Assembly: GCF_900103525.1 (NCBI RefSeq)
Contig: NZ_FNHN01000013.1
Location: forward strand, 62,001 to 126,000
DNA length: 64,000 bases
Direction: 5' to 3'
From: Bacillus sp. OK048
GTDB taxonomy: Bacteria; Bacillota; Bacilli; Bacillales; Cytobacillaceae
The notes below the pieces were generated by a model. The model did no database searches. It worked only from the letters and a program-made list of their open reading frames with translations, and had not been told where the DNA came from. Positions 8,876 through 17,182 of this stretch are shown here, piece after piece; position 1 is the stretch's first letter, and each line of letters starts with the position of its first letter. Made by a program: the position numbers and the translations under genes.

Positions 8876-9628
8876 CTATAAAGGAGTGGGAATTGGTCCT
8901 CCTCCTGGGAAGATTGTAGGACATTGTGGTGGGAATGCAAGTGGAGGACATACAAGAGGCATATCCGTCCGTGGCTGACAGAAGTCAGCTGTAATTTCAA
9001 GCTTCACCAGTGCCTCCATCTGAACATTTTGGCAAAGATTGATGGAGATATCGAGTTGTTGGAATTCGAAAGTTCCAGGTGTAGCTAATGGTCGACAAAT
9101 TAAGTTAGCATCACATTCAAAGTCAGTAATTTCACATTGAAGGAACGTGCCAGGAGGTGCACAAAGGAAAAACTTCTCTGATACAGCCCATGGAATTGGT
9201 AAGGATGTACAAACATCACCTACAGGGTTTGTTACACGAACAACAATAAACCCTTTTTTTAATACCTTTACCTTTTGAAGAGTAACTGTAGATCCATCAG
9301 GCAGTTGAAACTGTCCGCTTGCACGGCCTTCTGACTGCGGGATTTCTGCACATAGAATAGCACCAGGTGCTAAAGGATCAATTGGGGTTCCGTCTTCATC
9401 TGAAGGGAAACATTCTACCGTGAAGTTACCGCCGAGAACAGCACAAGGGTCATCAGAACCTGATGTTGGTGTGGTTCCCACCGGGCAATCAAAGAACACT
9501 GTTGTTCCAAGGTCACCTCTACCAAACGCCAATAGAGGAACATCTACCTGACGCGTTACCCAGTCGTAGACTTTGTTCACTTTGATACAAAGAGTCTCCT
9601 GACCGCCGCTTATAGCTTTAAAATCCAT
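8876..9628 (-). CDS. KVYDWVTR-motif Cys-rich protein, candidate spore-surface protein
   Basis: This 250-aa protein has about 15 cysteines and no signal peptide, which is typical of spore coat or exosporium proteins made in the mother cell. After an N-terminal block LCIKVNKVYDWVTRQ (13-27) comes a variable middle, then TVTLQKVKVLKKGFIVVRV, FFLCAPPGTFLQCEITDFEC and a Pro-rich tail. Everything except the middle is shared with the protein at 42074-42922, where the middle is replaced by an Ena-like domain. It stands alone with its own sigma-K-like promoter and terminator. I cannot name the family. A structural or anchoring role on the spore is inferred from composition, promoter and paralogy. Confidence 0.75.
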   Translation of the reverse strand: MDFKAISGGQETLCIKVNKVYDWVTRQVDVPLLAFGRGDLGTTVFFDCPVGTTPTSGSDDPCAVLGGNFTVECFPSDEDGTPIDPLAPGAILCAEIPQSEGRASGQFQLPDGSTVTLQKVKVLKKGFIVVRVTNPVGDVCTSLPIPWAVSEKFFLCAPPGTFLQCEITDFECDANLICRPLATPGTFEFQQLDISINLCQNVQMEALVKLEITADFCQPRTDMPLVCPPLAFPPQCPTIFPGGGPIPTPL

Positions 9629-9683
9629 GAAAAAATCATCCTCTCTTTTTCTTATATATTTCTTTTTTGGGTTGAGCCTATTG

Positions 9684-9711
9684 TATCCTATGCAGCTATC
9701 CTGAAAAGTGT
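9684..9711 (-). promoter_or_regulatory. Sigma-K-like promoter of the KVYDWVTR-family gene
   Basis: Read on the minus strand: AC, 17 bases, then GCATAGGATA, which matches the mother-cell sigma-K pattern (AC, 16-17 bases, CATANNNTA). It sits about 55 bases before the start codon. Confidence 0.5.
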
Positions 9712-9923
9712 TTAAATTTTTTAGTTTTTCATACCTGAATCAGGAACATACAAAAAGGGAAAGCAATAGTTCACCCATTACAATATATTCCCGAGGTGCT
9801 TGGATGTTCTCTTAAATTCCTGAAAAACAAGCCTGAAATATCTTTTCTCTTCTCTTTTGATACCCTCTAAGTTGAAAAATAAGCAAAAGCGAGTTGTTTT
9901 GGTAAAGGTTAGACGAGAACTTG

Positions 9924-9931
9924 CATACAAT
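9924..9931 (+). promoter_or_regulatory. Possible sigma-E-type -10 element (CATACAAT)
   Basis: CATACAAT, the sigma-E -10 consensus, lies 42 bases before the coiled-coil gene. A matching -35 is not evident, so this is a weak call. Confidence 0.3.
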
Positions 9932-9972
9932 GAGTAGAGCCAAGAGGGCTTTTGCCTAGGGGAGGAAAACGT

Positions 9973-12327
9973 ATGTTAAAAAGACATCGCTTTGAAAAAC
10001 TAACCCAAATGCAGCTACAGCAGAAAGTAATCCATTTGGAATCAGAACTTGTGCAATGCCAGTCGTTAAGTGAAACAAAGGATCGAAGTTACCGTGAGCA
10101 AATGATTAGGCTGCGACAAGATAACGATATTTTAAGAAGGGAAATGCAAGGGATTCTCAATGAGCAAAAAACGTATTTACAGGAGAGAGATGGCCTCATT
10201 TTGGAATATAATAAGATAATCCAAAAAAATCGGGCTTATCAAACAAAAATAGCTCAACTTAAGGAGAGCAACATGGTAACCCAATCGGTTGAAAAAACTG
10301 ACCGGGTCGCAGAAGAAAATGATAATCTTGTCAAATTGGCAGAAGAGTTAAGAAGAGAAGCGCAGGTGCATAAGGAAAACTCTGAAAAACTATTTAAAGA
10401 AAAACAAATTAAGGAAGTCCAATTGGAGCAGTTAAAAAAGGAAATGTCTCTGTTGAGAAAAGAGTATAAAGAATCTCATCAGAACCATTTAAGAGGACAA
10501 GAATTGGAAGGTGAACTCCAAAAACTTGATCCTTTATTGAAAAAGTTGATTCATGAGAGAGAAGAAGTCTTTGAAGTTAACAAAACATTAGAGGCAAGTC
10601 TTAATGATTTGCTTCAAAAAATAACTGAAAAAGATGAAAAGATTGAAAGTTTACAACAGGGGATTGTACGGCTTAAAGAGGACAGCGAAGAATATAAAAA
10701 CATGGTCGAGAGGCTGGAGAACAGTGAAAAATCCTTAATCCAACAAAATAAGGAACTGGTTACGAATTTATCTGAGGTACAAAAATTAATAAACCAGTTG
10801 AATAAGGAAAAAAGTAATTTCCAAAATGAGTTGCAATTGAATGAAAAGGTTATAGACGATATAACTACACAGAATAAGAATTTTATTCAGCAATTGGAAT
10901 TTTTAAAAGAAAATATGGAACAAAAAACTCAGAAAAACGTAATCTATCTACAGAAGATTACCCAATTGGACTCAGAGAAGCAGGCCGTACTTGATGGCTT
11001 TGGTAAACATCAAACAGAATTGGCAAATGCAAAAACACAAATAATGGAACTAGAAACGTTAAAAAGAAAAATATTAATTCGTCTGAAAAATAGGCTAAAA
11101 GAGGTCAGGTGGCTAGAAAAAGAAAATCATCAGTTAAAAGAAGAAAGAGTCGGCCATCTTAAAAGAATAACAATTCTCGATGAGGAAAACACTTCAATTC
11201 GAGAGAGCGTTATACAATTCTATATGAAAAGGGAGTCGGACGAAAAGAGACTTGATAATATAACGTCCCAATTAAATGAAGTTTTTACTCAAACAAAGAC
11301 AATCATTAGGACGGCATCTTCACTGCAAGACCAATTGGAAGCAAAAAATAGAGAAATTAATCAAATGAAAAAGGAGAATGAGAAACTTATGCAAGAGATT
11401 ACTCAGCTTAATGATGACTTTGAGAAGTCAGAGGCTCGAAAAAGTGAGCTTGAAAATCAGATTGAGGTGATGAAAAATGAGTTACTGAAAGCTCAGGATT
11501 CCTTGACTCGCCTCGAACTATTTGAATCGGAAAAACTCAAGTTGAAAGATGAATTGGAAACAAAAATTGAAGAATTTAATAATCTAACTCATAACTATCA
11601 GCGCGAAAAAGATTCCTATCTGCAGGTACTAGACCTCGTCCAGGATCAGGTGAACGTGTATAAAGAAAAATCAGAGTCTTTTGGTGCTGAAAATGGATCA
11701 TGGTCCAAACAAATTGATGAATTAAAATCTGAATTAGCTAAAACAAAGGCTACCCTCGTAAAAATGGAGGAGCTGGAACAGAAAAAAGAAATGTTAGCGG
11801 CAGAACTGGAGGCAAAAAAAATAGAACTTTATCAAATTCAAAAGCAAAGTGAACGGGCCCTCCAGAATCAGATGATACAATTTAATTCTGAGCTTAAAAC
11901 GTATCAAGAAAAAATTGAGCAATATGAAAAAGACAAAGTGAATGCAGAAAAACAAATGAATGAAATGAAAGCTAGGTTTGCCGTTTTAGAATCAAGCTTG
12001 AAAGAAAAGGAAAATTTTATTAGGCAGTTTATCACACAACCGCCTTTGACATCCGGAATCCAAAAGGCAGTACAGCCAACTATGGAAACCATAACTAGAT
12101 CAGAGCAGCCATTACAGACAGAAACCATAACGAGATCGGAGCAGCCATTACAGACAGAAACCAATCCATCCTTATCGCAGGGGCAACAATCAGGAGATTG
12201 GTTTCAACGAAACATTACACAACAGCAAGGACTATATCAGAATGCACAAAAAAGTATGAACTATAGTCCCCCAGCGGTGGATTTTTTCACATTACGAAGT
12301 AAAACAACCCAACCCTCGTCTCCCTGA
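9973..12327 (+). CDS. 784-aa coiled-coil protein
   Basis: Nearly the entire protein is Glu/Lys/Gln/Leu-rich with heptad spacing and no membrane segment or recognisable globular domain. It starts MLKRHRFEKLTQMQLQQKV and continues as an almost unbroken coiled coil to about residue 690. A low-complexity tail follows with two exact 12-aa repeats (ETITRSEQPLQT) and a Gln/Pro-rich end. The ATG is chosen because AGGGGAGG lies 7 bases upstream; an in-frame TTG seven codons earlier has no such site. Its TGA overlaps the ATG of a downstream reading frame. A filamentous scaffold is likely. A role in the spore is suggested only by its neighbours and a sigma-E-like -10. Confidence 0.85.
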   Translation: MLKRHRFEKLTQMQLQQKVIHLESELVQCQSLSETKDRSYREQMIRLRQDNDILRREMQGILNEQKTYLQERDGLILEYNKIIQKNRAYQTKIAQLKESNMVTQSVEKTDRVAEENDNLVKLAEELRREAQVHKENSEKLFKEKQIKEVQLEQLKKEMSLLRKEYKESHQNHLRGQELEGELQKLDPLLKKLIHEREEVFEVNKTLEASLNDLLQKITEKDEKIESLQQGIVRLKEDSEEYKNMVERLENSEKSLIQQNKELVTNLSEVQKLINQLNKEKSNFQNELQLNEKVIDDITTQNKNFIQQLEFLKENMEQKTQKNVIYLQKITQLDSEKQAVLDGFGKHQTELANAKTQIMELETLKRKILIRLKNRLKEVRWLEKENHQLKEERVGHLKRITILDEENTSIRESVIQFYMKRESDEKRLDNITSQLNEVFTQTKTIIRTASSLQDQLEAKNREINQMKKENEKLMQEITQLNDDFEKSEARKSELENQIEVMKNELLKAQDSLTRLELFESEKLKLKDELETKIEEFNNLTHNYQREKDSYLQVLDLVQDQVNVYKEKSESFGAENGSWSKQIDELKSELAKTKATLVKMEELEQKKEMLAAELEAKKIELYQIQKQSERALQNQMIQFNSELKTYQEKIEQYEKDKVNAEKQMNEMKARFAVLESSLKEKENFIRQFITQPPLTSGIQKAVQPTMETITRSEQPLQTETITRSEQPLQTETNPSLSQGQQSGDWFQRNITQQQGLYQNAQKSMNYSPPAVDFFTLRSKTTQPSSP
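12085..12156 (+). repeat. Two tandem 36-bp repeats inside the coiled-coil gene
   Basis: Two adjacent 36-base units differ at only two positions and encode two identical copies of ETITRSEQPLQT. The recent-looking tandem duplication sits in the non-coiled C-terminal tail. Confidence 0.9.
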
Positions 12328-12413
12328 TGGAAATATTGAAACCAAAGGAAATAAGAACAAGAAAGAGCATAATCAAGGTTTTTATATTAAGAAGTCTGTA
12401 TATGAGGAAATGA
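12327..12413 (+). other. Displaced 5' end of the JAMM gene (apparent frameshift at a T5 run)
   Basis: An ATG overlapping the TGA of the coiled-coil gene opens a frame that runs 28 codons (MEILKPKEIRTRKSI and on) and stops at 12411-12413. The next frame, before its first ATG, reads YIKKSVYEEMIAYC, which is how JAMM/M67 proteins normally begin. One extra T in the TTTTT run at about 12380 would join the two into one protein of about 150 aa. This may be a sequencing error, a real mutation or slippage. Confidence 0.55.
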
Positions 12414-12778
12414 TTGCTTATTGCAAACAAGCATTACCCTATGAAGAATGTGGATTACTATCGGGTTTAAATGAAGCAGGCAACACTTTATGGAAAATAA
12501 AAAATGAATCTCTCCGTCTTAATCGATTTTATATGTCCAAAGAGGCTATTAAACATGCAGTTATGGAAATGAATGAGAAGGATGAAAAACTTACAGGCAT
12601 ATTCCATTCGCATCCTACATCACCAGCCTTGCCTTCATCACAAGATATTGAAAATAACCCTTATGACCAGATTGCTTACCTTATTGTTTCGTTCTATAAA
12701 GGAAAAGTAGACGTGGGTTGTTTTAAAATGACCCACAAAAGAGTCATCCCTTTGAATTTAATTATAATTGATGAGTGA
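12410..12778 (+). CDS. JAMM/Mov34 (M67) metalloprotease-like protein
   Basis: The 122 residues from the first in-frame ATG contain a JAMM zinc motif: the Glu of YEECGLLSG near residue 14, then HSHPTSPALPSSQD with the HxHx(7-10)SxxD ligands near residue 64. M67 enzymes are isopeptidases or small peptidases; in bacteria many stand alone with unknown substrates. The start is doubtful, because the conserved family sequence extends upstream of this ATG in the same frame without a start codon, and no good ribosome binding site precedes it. The true gene probably begins at 12327 (see the frameshift entry). It is coupled to the coiled-coil gene, suggesting a functional link. Confidence 0.75.
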   Translation: MIAYCKQALPYEECGLLSGLNEAGNTLWKIKNESLRLNRFYMSKEAIKHAVMEMNEKDEKLTGIFHSHPTSPALPSSQDIENNPYDQIAYLIVSFYKGKVDVGCFKMTHKRVIPLNLIIIDE

Positions 12779-12783
12779 ACTTT

Positions 12784-12815
12784 AACGGCGTCCCTGCAGA
12801 ACGCCGTTTTTTGTT
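12784..12815 (+). terminator. Terminator after the JAMM gene
   Basis: AACGGCGT and ACGCCGTT form an 8-bp stem with a short loop, followed by a run of Ts. Confidence 0.85.
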
Positions 12816-12864
12816 GTTCTATTAAACTTATTTTTTTATCATCTTCTACCCTATAAATGGGAAC

Positions 12865-12892
12865 ACATCGTAATTCATAGATACATATAATT
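12865..12892 (+). promoter_or_regulatory. Sigma-K-like promoter of the 65-aa gene
   Basis: AC, 17 bases, then CATATAATT, close to the sigma-K pattern (AC, 16-17 bases, CATANNNTA). It lies about 35 bases before the TTG start at 12926. Confidence 0.42.
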
Positions 12893-12925
12893 TAAGGAAA
12901 CCTAATTAGCAAGGAGGTAGTTTAA

Positions 12926-13123
12926 TTGAAAAACAAACGGGGTGGACAAATCGTAAACGGATCTCTTTCTCCCAAAATTTTATCGCAATCAAAAGTTTAT
13001 ATGGGACGTAAAATAGCTGACAGTAATGTATCACAAGGAGCGGTCTCCAATAAAAGGGTGAAATCTGATTCTGGGGGATGCGGGTGCGGAAAATCTAAAC
13101 AGCTGGGAGTAAAAAAAAAATAA
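12926..13123 (+). CDS. Small basic protein with a GGCGCGK Cys motif
   Basis: This 65-aa protein is Lys- and Ser-rich with a conserved-looking GGCGCGKSKQ near the C-terminus. There is no signal peptide, membrane segment or recognisable domain. The TTG start is supported by an excellent AAGGAGG at 8 bases and a sigma-K-like promoter upstream, and a hairpin follows the stop. Size, charge, the Cys pair and promoter are compatible with a minor spore coat or exosporium protein. I do not recognise the family, so that role is inference. Confidence 0.65.
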   Translation: MKNKRGGQIVNGSLSPKILSQSKVYMGRKIADSNVSQGAVSNKRVKSDSGGCGCGKSKQLGVKKK

Positions 13124-13176
13124 AACCCAATAAAAATCCGTTAGTTTTTTCTTAAAAAAATAAGACCATTCTAAAA

Positions 13177-13200
13177 AGACCGCTTCTTGCGGTCTGAATT
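13177..13200 (+). terminator. Possible terminator after the 65-aa gene
   Basis: AGACCGC/GCGGTCT forms a 7-bp stem with a 5-base loop, but the following tract is only moderately T-rich. Confidence 0.45.
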
Positions 13201-13348
13201 ATTTTATCTACATTTCTCTTTACAAACCCTTTATTATATAAACAATTACTAAAAGGTATTCCAAGAAGTTTAGGGAAAAGTATAGTTCAAATCTGGTTAA
13301 CACAGTGTCCCTTTTACAAAAAAGTCCTCCAACAGGAAGACAGTTACT

Positions 13349-13609
13349 TTATAGCTTTATATCAACTTCTTTTTGGTAACAGCAAAACTTAAACTTCATT
13401 CCTTTACCGCACGGACATGGTTCGTATAATTTTTCTTTCATCTTAGCCTTTACAGTTTTTTTTAGGATGGAAATATCAACAAAAGGCTTAATTTGGATTA
13501 TGGCTTGAATGCCATAGTTCTCGCATAATTTGGCAACTTGTGCTGCCTGTAATTCTGTAACAACGGAACAGACTATTGGCTTTTCTTTTGGAAGCTTATC
13601 GTTCTCCAT
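13349..13609 (-). CDS. SEC-C motif protein
   Basis: This 86-aa protein ends with EPCPCGKGMKFKFCC, a SEC-C zinc-binding motif of the kind found at the SecA C-terminus and in many small stand-alone proteins. The N-terminal part has a compact alpha/beta look (PIVCSVVTELQAAQVAKLCE). The ATG is preferred over a longer frame starting nine codons upstream because GGAGGGG lies 7 bases before it. The gene is monocistronic. Its function is unknown: SEC-C motifs bind zinc and can contact ribosomes or other partners, but nothing here identifies one. Confidence 0.78.
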   Translation of the reverse strand: MENDKLPKEKPIVCSVVTELQAAQVAKLCENYGIQAIIQIKPFVDISILKKTVKAKMKEKLYEPCPCGKGMKFKFCCYQKEVDIKL

Positions 13610-13884
13610 AAAAAATCCCCTCCAGTTGAAATACATTTATATGTCACTTCACTTTATTCGTTACCCGCTGGATTCATTCAATAATCGAGAAAATAATAGC
13701 GATTTTATGTAAACACGTTTTCCCACCTTTACTTCTTCGGTATCCATTATTTTTAGCCCATATGGAGAAAAAAGTAGGGCGAAATCTGTAGTTTTGCTCC
13801 CTCCTTTGATAATGGTAACTAAGGAACGTTTGAAGTGGCTACACATACAATGTATCAAATTTATCTAAGAAATGAGGTGAACGT

Positions 13885-14223
13885 ATGTACAGTTTGGATT
13901 TTATTGATTTATTTATTGTCATTTTTGCTTCCTTTCGTTTAACCCATTTAATTGTCTATGATAAAATTACTTCTTTTATCAGACGCCCATTCTTTACTGT
14001 GAACATTGTAGAAAATAATCTCGGTCAACTAGAAGAGACTGTCGAAATAAAGGGAACGGGGATACGTCATTTTATCGGTACACTTTTAAGTTGTTTTTGG
14101 TGTGTAGGATTTTGGTCCTCTTTGACTGTAGTGGTTATCTATATCTATTTTCCTGTTACTTATCCATTTATTGTTGTTCTAGCTGTTGCAGGAGCTGCTG
14201 CCGTTATAGAATCGAAAATTTAA
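13885..14223 (+). CDS. DUF1360 sporulation membrane protein (YjcA/YngL-like)
   Basis: This 112-aa membrane protein has an N-terminal helix (FIDLFIVIFASFRLTHLIVY) and two C-terminal hydrophobic segments around LLSCFWCVGFWSSLTVVV and YPFIVVLAVAGAAAVIE. FRLTHLIVYDKI, RRPF and CFWCVGFW are typical of the DUF1360 family, which includes Bacillus sporulation protein YjcA. The ATG follows GAGGTGA at a normal distance. CATACAAT, a sigma-E-type -10, lies near 13844, but no convincing -35 is visible. The molecular function of the family is not known. Confidence 0.82.
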   Translation: MYSLDFIDLFIVIFASFRLTHLIVYDKITSFIRRPFFTVNIVENNLGQLEETVEIKGTGIRHFIGTLLSCFWCVGFWSSLTVVVIYIYFPVTYPFIVVLAVAGAAAVIESKI

Positions 14224-14279
14224 CTTGTGTGCATCTCCTTTTCCATCTTTATTTTTAAAAATGGTGTTTCCCGAAAAAA

Positions 14280-14301
14280 GAAAGTGGGGGAGACCACTTT
14301 C
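14280..14301 (+). terminator. Weak hairpin after the DUF1360 gene
   Basis: GAAAGTGG/CCACTTTC forms an 8-bp stem, but no strong T tract follows it. It may be a weak terminator. Confidence 0.4.
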
Positions 14302-14495
14302 CTAAATGAAATTTTCATGGATTATTACAGTATATTCAAAGTCTAGTAATTGATTGTAGTGAACTTGTCCTAATGCGAATGAAATATTTCAGGAAAATGT
14401 CGAAAGTCAACCCTAAAACTAAAAAGGGTACTTGTCTATACCTATTTATATTATCCAGCATAAGATGGTAATAAAAAAAGAGGTGAAATATTTTT

Positions 14496-15413
14496 ATGAA
14501 GGCAATCATCACTGGAGGTGCTGGTTTCATTGGTTCCTATTTAGTTGAGGAGCTTTATAAAAGAGGATTTGAAGTTCATGTACTCGATAACCTTATAACT
14601 GGCAGGTTGGAAAATGTCCATCCATCTGCCATTATCCATGTAGAGGATATTAGGGGTACAAAAGCTAAACAAATTATTATCAAGGAAAAACCAGATATAG
14701 TATTCCATTTAGCTGCCCAGGCTGATGTTGGAAAATCTATCAGTGAACCAAATTACGATGCAAGTGTCAATATAAATGGAACAATAAATATTCTGGAAGC
14801 CTGTCATGAAGCTGGCGTGAGGAAAATCATCTTTGCTTCGACATCAGCTGTTTATGGAGATTTGGAGACCGATTTATTATCAGAAGCCGATTTGACTGTA
14901 CCAATTTCGTATTACGGATTATCAAAATTAAATGCGGAGTCGTATATCCGTTTATTTTGTCAACTTAATAGACTTCCATTTACTATTCTCCGATATGGAA
15001 ACGTATACGGTCCAAGGCAATTACCAAAGGGAGAAGGAGGGGTAATAGCAGTATTTCTAGATCGTATAAAGAGGCATGAGATTTTATCGATACATGGGGA
15101 TGGTGAACAAACTAGGGACTTTATTTATGTAAAGGATATTGTTCTGGCCAATATCGCTGCAATCGACCGTGGCAACTACGAAACATTCAATATCAGCACC
15201 TCAAAGACAACGTCCATTAACCAATTGATTGGCTACTTAAATAAAATACACAGTTCCCCTATTGAATACGTTCTTGTCGATGGTAAAAAAGGTGATATTA
15301 AACATAGCTGCCTTACTAATCGAAAGGCTCTTCAGTCACTTCAATGGCATCCTGCTTTTGATATTCTTCAAGGTTTAGAGGAAACCTATGCTTATGTATG
15401 TGCAGAGGGATAA
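14496..15413 (+). CDS. NAD-dependent UDP-glucose 4-epimerase-like enzyme (GalE-like SDR)
   Basis: This 305-aa extended SDR has the NAD motif TGGAGFIGSYLVEEL, then VLDNLITGRLENV, which is characteristic of UDP-hexose 4-epimerases, and HLAAQADVGKSI. The active site is STSAVYG with SYYGLSKLNAE (Tyr and Lys). LRYGNVYGPRQ and DGEQTRDFIYVKD complete the signature. The ATG follows GAGGTGA. It stands alone and probably supplies a UDP-hexose for surface glycans. UDP-Glc/Gal or the N-acetyl forms are both possible, and sequence alone cannot choose between them. Confidence 0.85.
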   Translation: MKAIITGGAGFIGSYLVEELYKRGFEVHVLDNLITGRLENVHPSAIIHVEDIRGTKAKQIIIKEKPDIVFHLAAQADVGKSISEPNYDASVNINGTINILEACHEAGVRKIIFASTSAVYGDLETDLLSEADLTVPISYYGLSKLNAESYIRLFCQLNRLPFTILRYGNVYGPRQLPKGEGGVIAVFLDRIKRHEILSIHGDGEQTRDFIYVKDIVLANIAAIDRGNYETFNISTSKTTSINQLIGYLNKIHSSPIEYVLVDGKKGDIKHSCLTNRKALQSLQWHPAFDILQGLEETYAYVCAEG

Positions 15414-15974
15414 ATAGTAATCAAAAATTCCACAAAATGCTGTTAATTAAAAGAAAAAGTGATAGGAAGTGTAGTGATTGCCAGAACCTAGTCATAATAA
15501 CCACCAATTATTTACATTTCTCTTTATTTGCTATTATCTTGGTGACAATTTGGATCTATTACTAAAAGAATATATATATATTTTTATCATTATTTTTCAT
15601 ATTTATCTCGGATAAAAATTGGAGAAATCCCTTATTTAAAATTCCGCGAGAATTTCCAAAATTTAAAATGTACAAGCTGGTATTGTTTACCTAAATTAAC
15701 GACATTCCTTACAAATTAGGTAACTTCTATCAAAATAATAAACGTAAAGGAATATGTTGGTGACGAGTCAGAGTATTTCGCATGGAGGATCACTGGTTAA
15801 TTTATTTGATCCAAGTTGAACTATAAATCTCTAAAAAATTGCAAAAAGATCAAGAGCAAAATAAAAAGTGGTCAACCAGAAATTAAACTGTACCGATAGA
15901 GTAGACACTTACAAAAGGTCTGCTTTATCGGGCACTTTTATGTATAATGAATAAAAAATGTGAGAATCTGAGAA
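15414..15974. other. Long AT-rich non-coding stretch
   Basis: I see no credible gene here. The only structure noticed is an imperfect hairpin at about 15,885-15,940 (ACCGATAGA pairing with TTTATCGGG), which could be an old insertion-sequence end or a degenerate terminator. It leads into the YolD-like remnant. Confidence 0.5.
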
Positions 15975-16112
15975 TTTGACGGTTTTACTTCGTAGGTAAC
16001 TGGGAACGTTCACTACGTCGATCCAATAACGAAGCAGCTTCGAATTGAGGTAATGCCTGGCGAATTCGAGAGCGTGGCATTCGATGATGTGCCCCCGAGT
16101 AAAGGTCGTTGA
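15975..16112 (+). pseudogene. YolD-like gene remnant (3' end)
   Basis: From 15996 a frame reads VTGNVHYVDPITKQLRIE and continues VMPGEFESVAFDDV to a stop at 16112. This is the C-terminal signature of YolD-like proteins, which usually sit beside a UvrX/UmuC-type DNA polymerase Y gene in Bacillus. The preceding FYFV appears in a different frame, and an in-frame TAG lies just upstream, so the gene is frame-broken and lacks its N-terminus. No polymerase gene is nearby. It is probably a decayed mobile-element passenger. Confidence 0.65.
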
Positions 16113-16159
16113 TTCAGCAGAAAAAAAGGAATACCCACGAAGGGTAAACCCGGAATCAA

Positions 16160-16588
16160 TTAAAGACAACCAATAAAGGTTAAGTCAGGATGGAGATTTG
16201 CAATTCTAGTAAGATCAACAAAATCCGTAATAGAAAATCTAATGAGTTGATCGATTGCTGGATCAGGATTGTTTCTGAATGCAATGATAAATTGTCTTGG
16301 AGTTGTTTCACCAGATACTAAGCCCATACCTGCTAGTCGGACTATACATGATGTATTTTCTTTGGTACAGGAAACAACCTGAATGCTTGTCGAACTAAAC
16401 GAGAAACGCCTATTAGGAGTCCTGCCACTTTGATCAACAAATGTTGCTGAAACTGTAGATAATGCAAGTCTATTTGCACATGCATCAACAGTAATAGTTA
16501 AAGGTCCGTTCCTTCGACAATCGGTTGTTTTTAGATTAATAATAACAACTGTTTTTGAGCTAACTCCGCATGAACAGTTTATTCCCAT
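16160..16588 (-). CDS. Cys-rich beta-type hypothetical protein, possibly spore surface
   Basis: This 142-aa protein begins GINCSCGVSSKTVVIINL and holds seven cysteines, ending FIGCL. The body is rich in beta-forming residues (TITVDACANRLALSTVSATF, FIIAFRNN). There is no signal peptide or membrane helix. The ATG is supported by AAGGAGGT at 6-7 bases. The leaderless Cys-rich composition and the CxC near the N-terminus recall the other spore-surface candidates in this window, but I do not see the Ena-type C-terminal strand. I do not recognise the family, and no clear sigma-K promoter is visible. Confidence 0.65.
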   Translation of the reverse strand: MGINCSCGVSSKTVVIINLKTTDCRRNGPLTITVDACANRLALSTVSATFVDQSGRTPNRRFSFSSTSIQVVSCTKENTSCIVRLAGMGLVSGETTPRQFIIAFRNNPDPAIDQLIRFSITDFVDLTRIANLHPDLTFIGCL

Positions 16589-16849
16589 CGTTTTACCTCC
16601 TTTACACTGTCGCTACTAATATCATATTTTCTATTAGCCAAGCCCGTGTGTGTTAACGTTTGTTTTTCGAACATTATGTATATAACTAAACCAGCTAATA
16701 GTTTGTCAACATTTTTCAATAAAAAGTTTAATAACCTCATGATATTCTAAAAATGTTCATGCCAAATAACCTACCGGTATAAATTAGCACGGAATATGGT
16801 TTTCAAAGCAGTTTGCTAACAAATTGCTAACATAATGTAAAAATTAAAA

Positions 16850-16898
16850 GAGGCTTTTCATTAGTTTTTTTCAAACTTTTGAAAAGCCTCTTTTTTTT
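16850..16898. terminator. Orphan terminator-like hairpin in a divergent gap
   Basis: AAAAGAGGCTTTTCA and TTGAAAAGCCTCTTTT pair into a long stem followed by eight Ts. It lies between divergent genes, so no annotated transcript ends here. It may close a small RNA or be left from a lost gene. Confidence 0.6.
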
Positions 16899-17117
16899 AT
16901 ATGTTCCTTGTTAAAGTATCCCTGTCTTCTATTTTTTTGCAAAAAGTGCCATGCATTGATAAATAGATATCTGACCTTGTTTCATAAAGTACAATTTTGC
17001 AACTTGCTTCGCTTATCTAAACTATAGTGACCTTATCAGTGCCCTCATGTAGCCTTCAGTTTTTTTGGGAATATTCGTAAGAAAGATTACATTAATTTGA
17101 CATGTAAGGGAGAAATG

Positions 17118-17134
17118 TTAAGGAAAAGTTAAGG
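17118..17134 (+). promoter_or_regulatory. TTAAGG direct repeat at the exporter operon promoter
   Basis: Two TTAAGG copies are spaced 11 bases apart (one helical turn), with CATAAT 9 bases after the second copy, so the repeat overlaps the expected -35. OmpR-type regulators bind such repeats, and an OmpR-type gene lies at 20562. The link is inferred. Confidence 0.45.
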
Positions 17135-17182
17135 AACGAATTTCATAATGGGCTTATCAACATAAAACAAGGAGGAACAAAA

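Noticed and set aside
15885..15940. Insertion-sequence terminal inverted repeat
   Set aside because: There is an imperfect hairpin with ACCGATAGA/TTTATCGGG, but no transposase, no partner repeat and no target duplication were found.
15909..16169. Open frame on the minus strand (86 codons) overlapping the YolD remnant
   Set aside because: No ribosome binding site and no recognisable sequence; the opposite strand carries the YolD-like signature, which explains the frame as a shadow.
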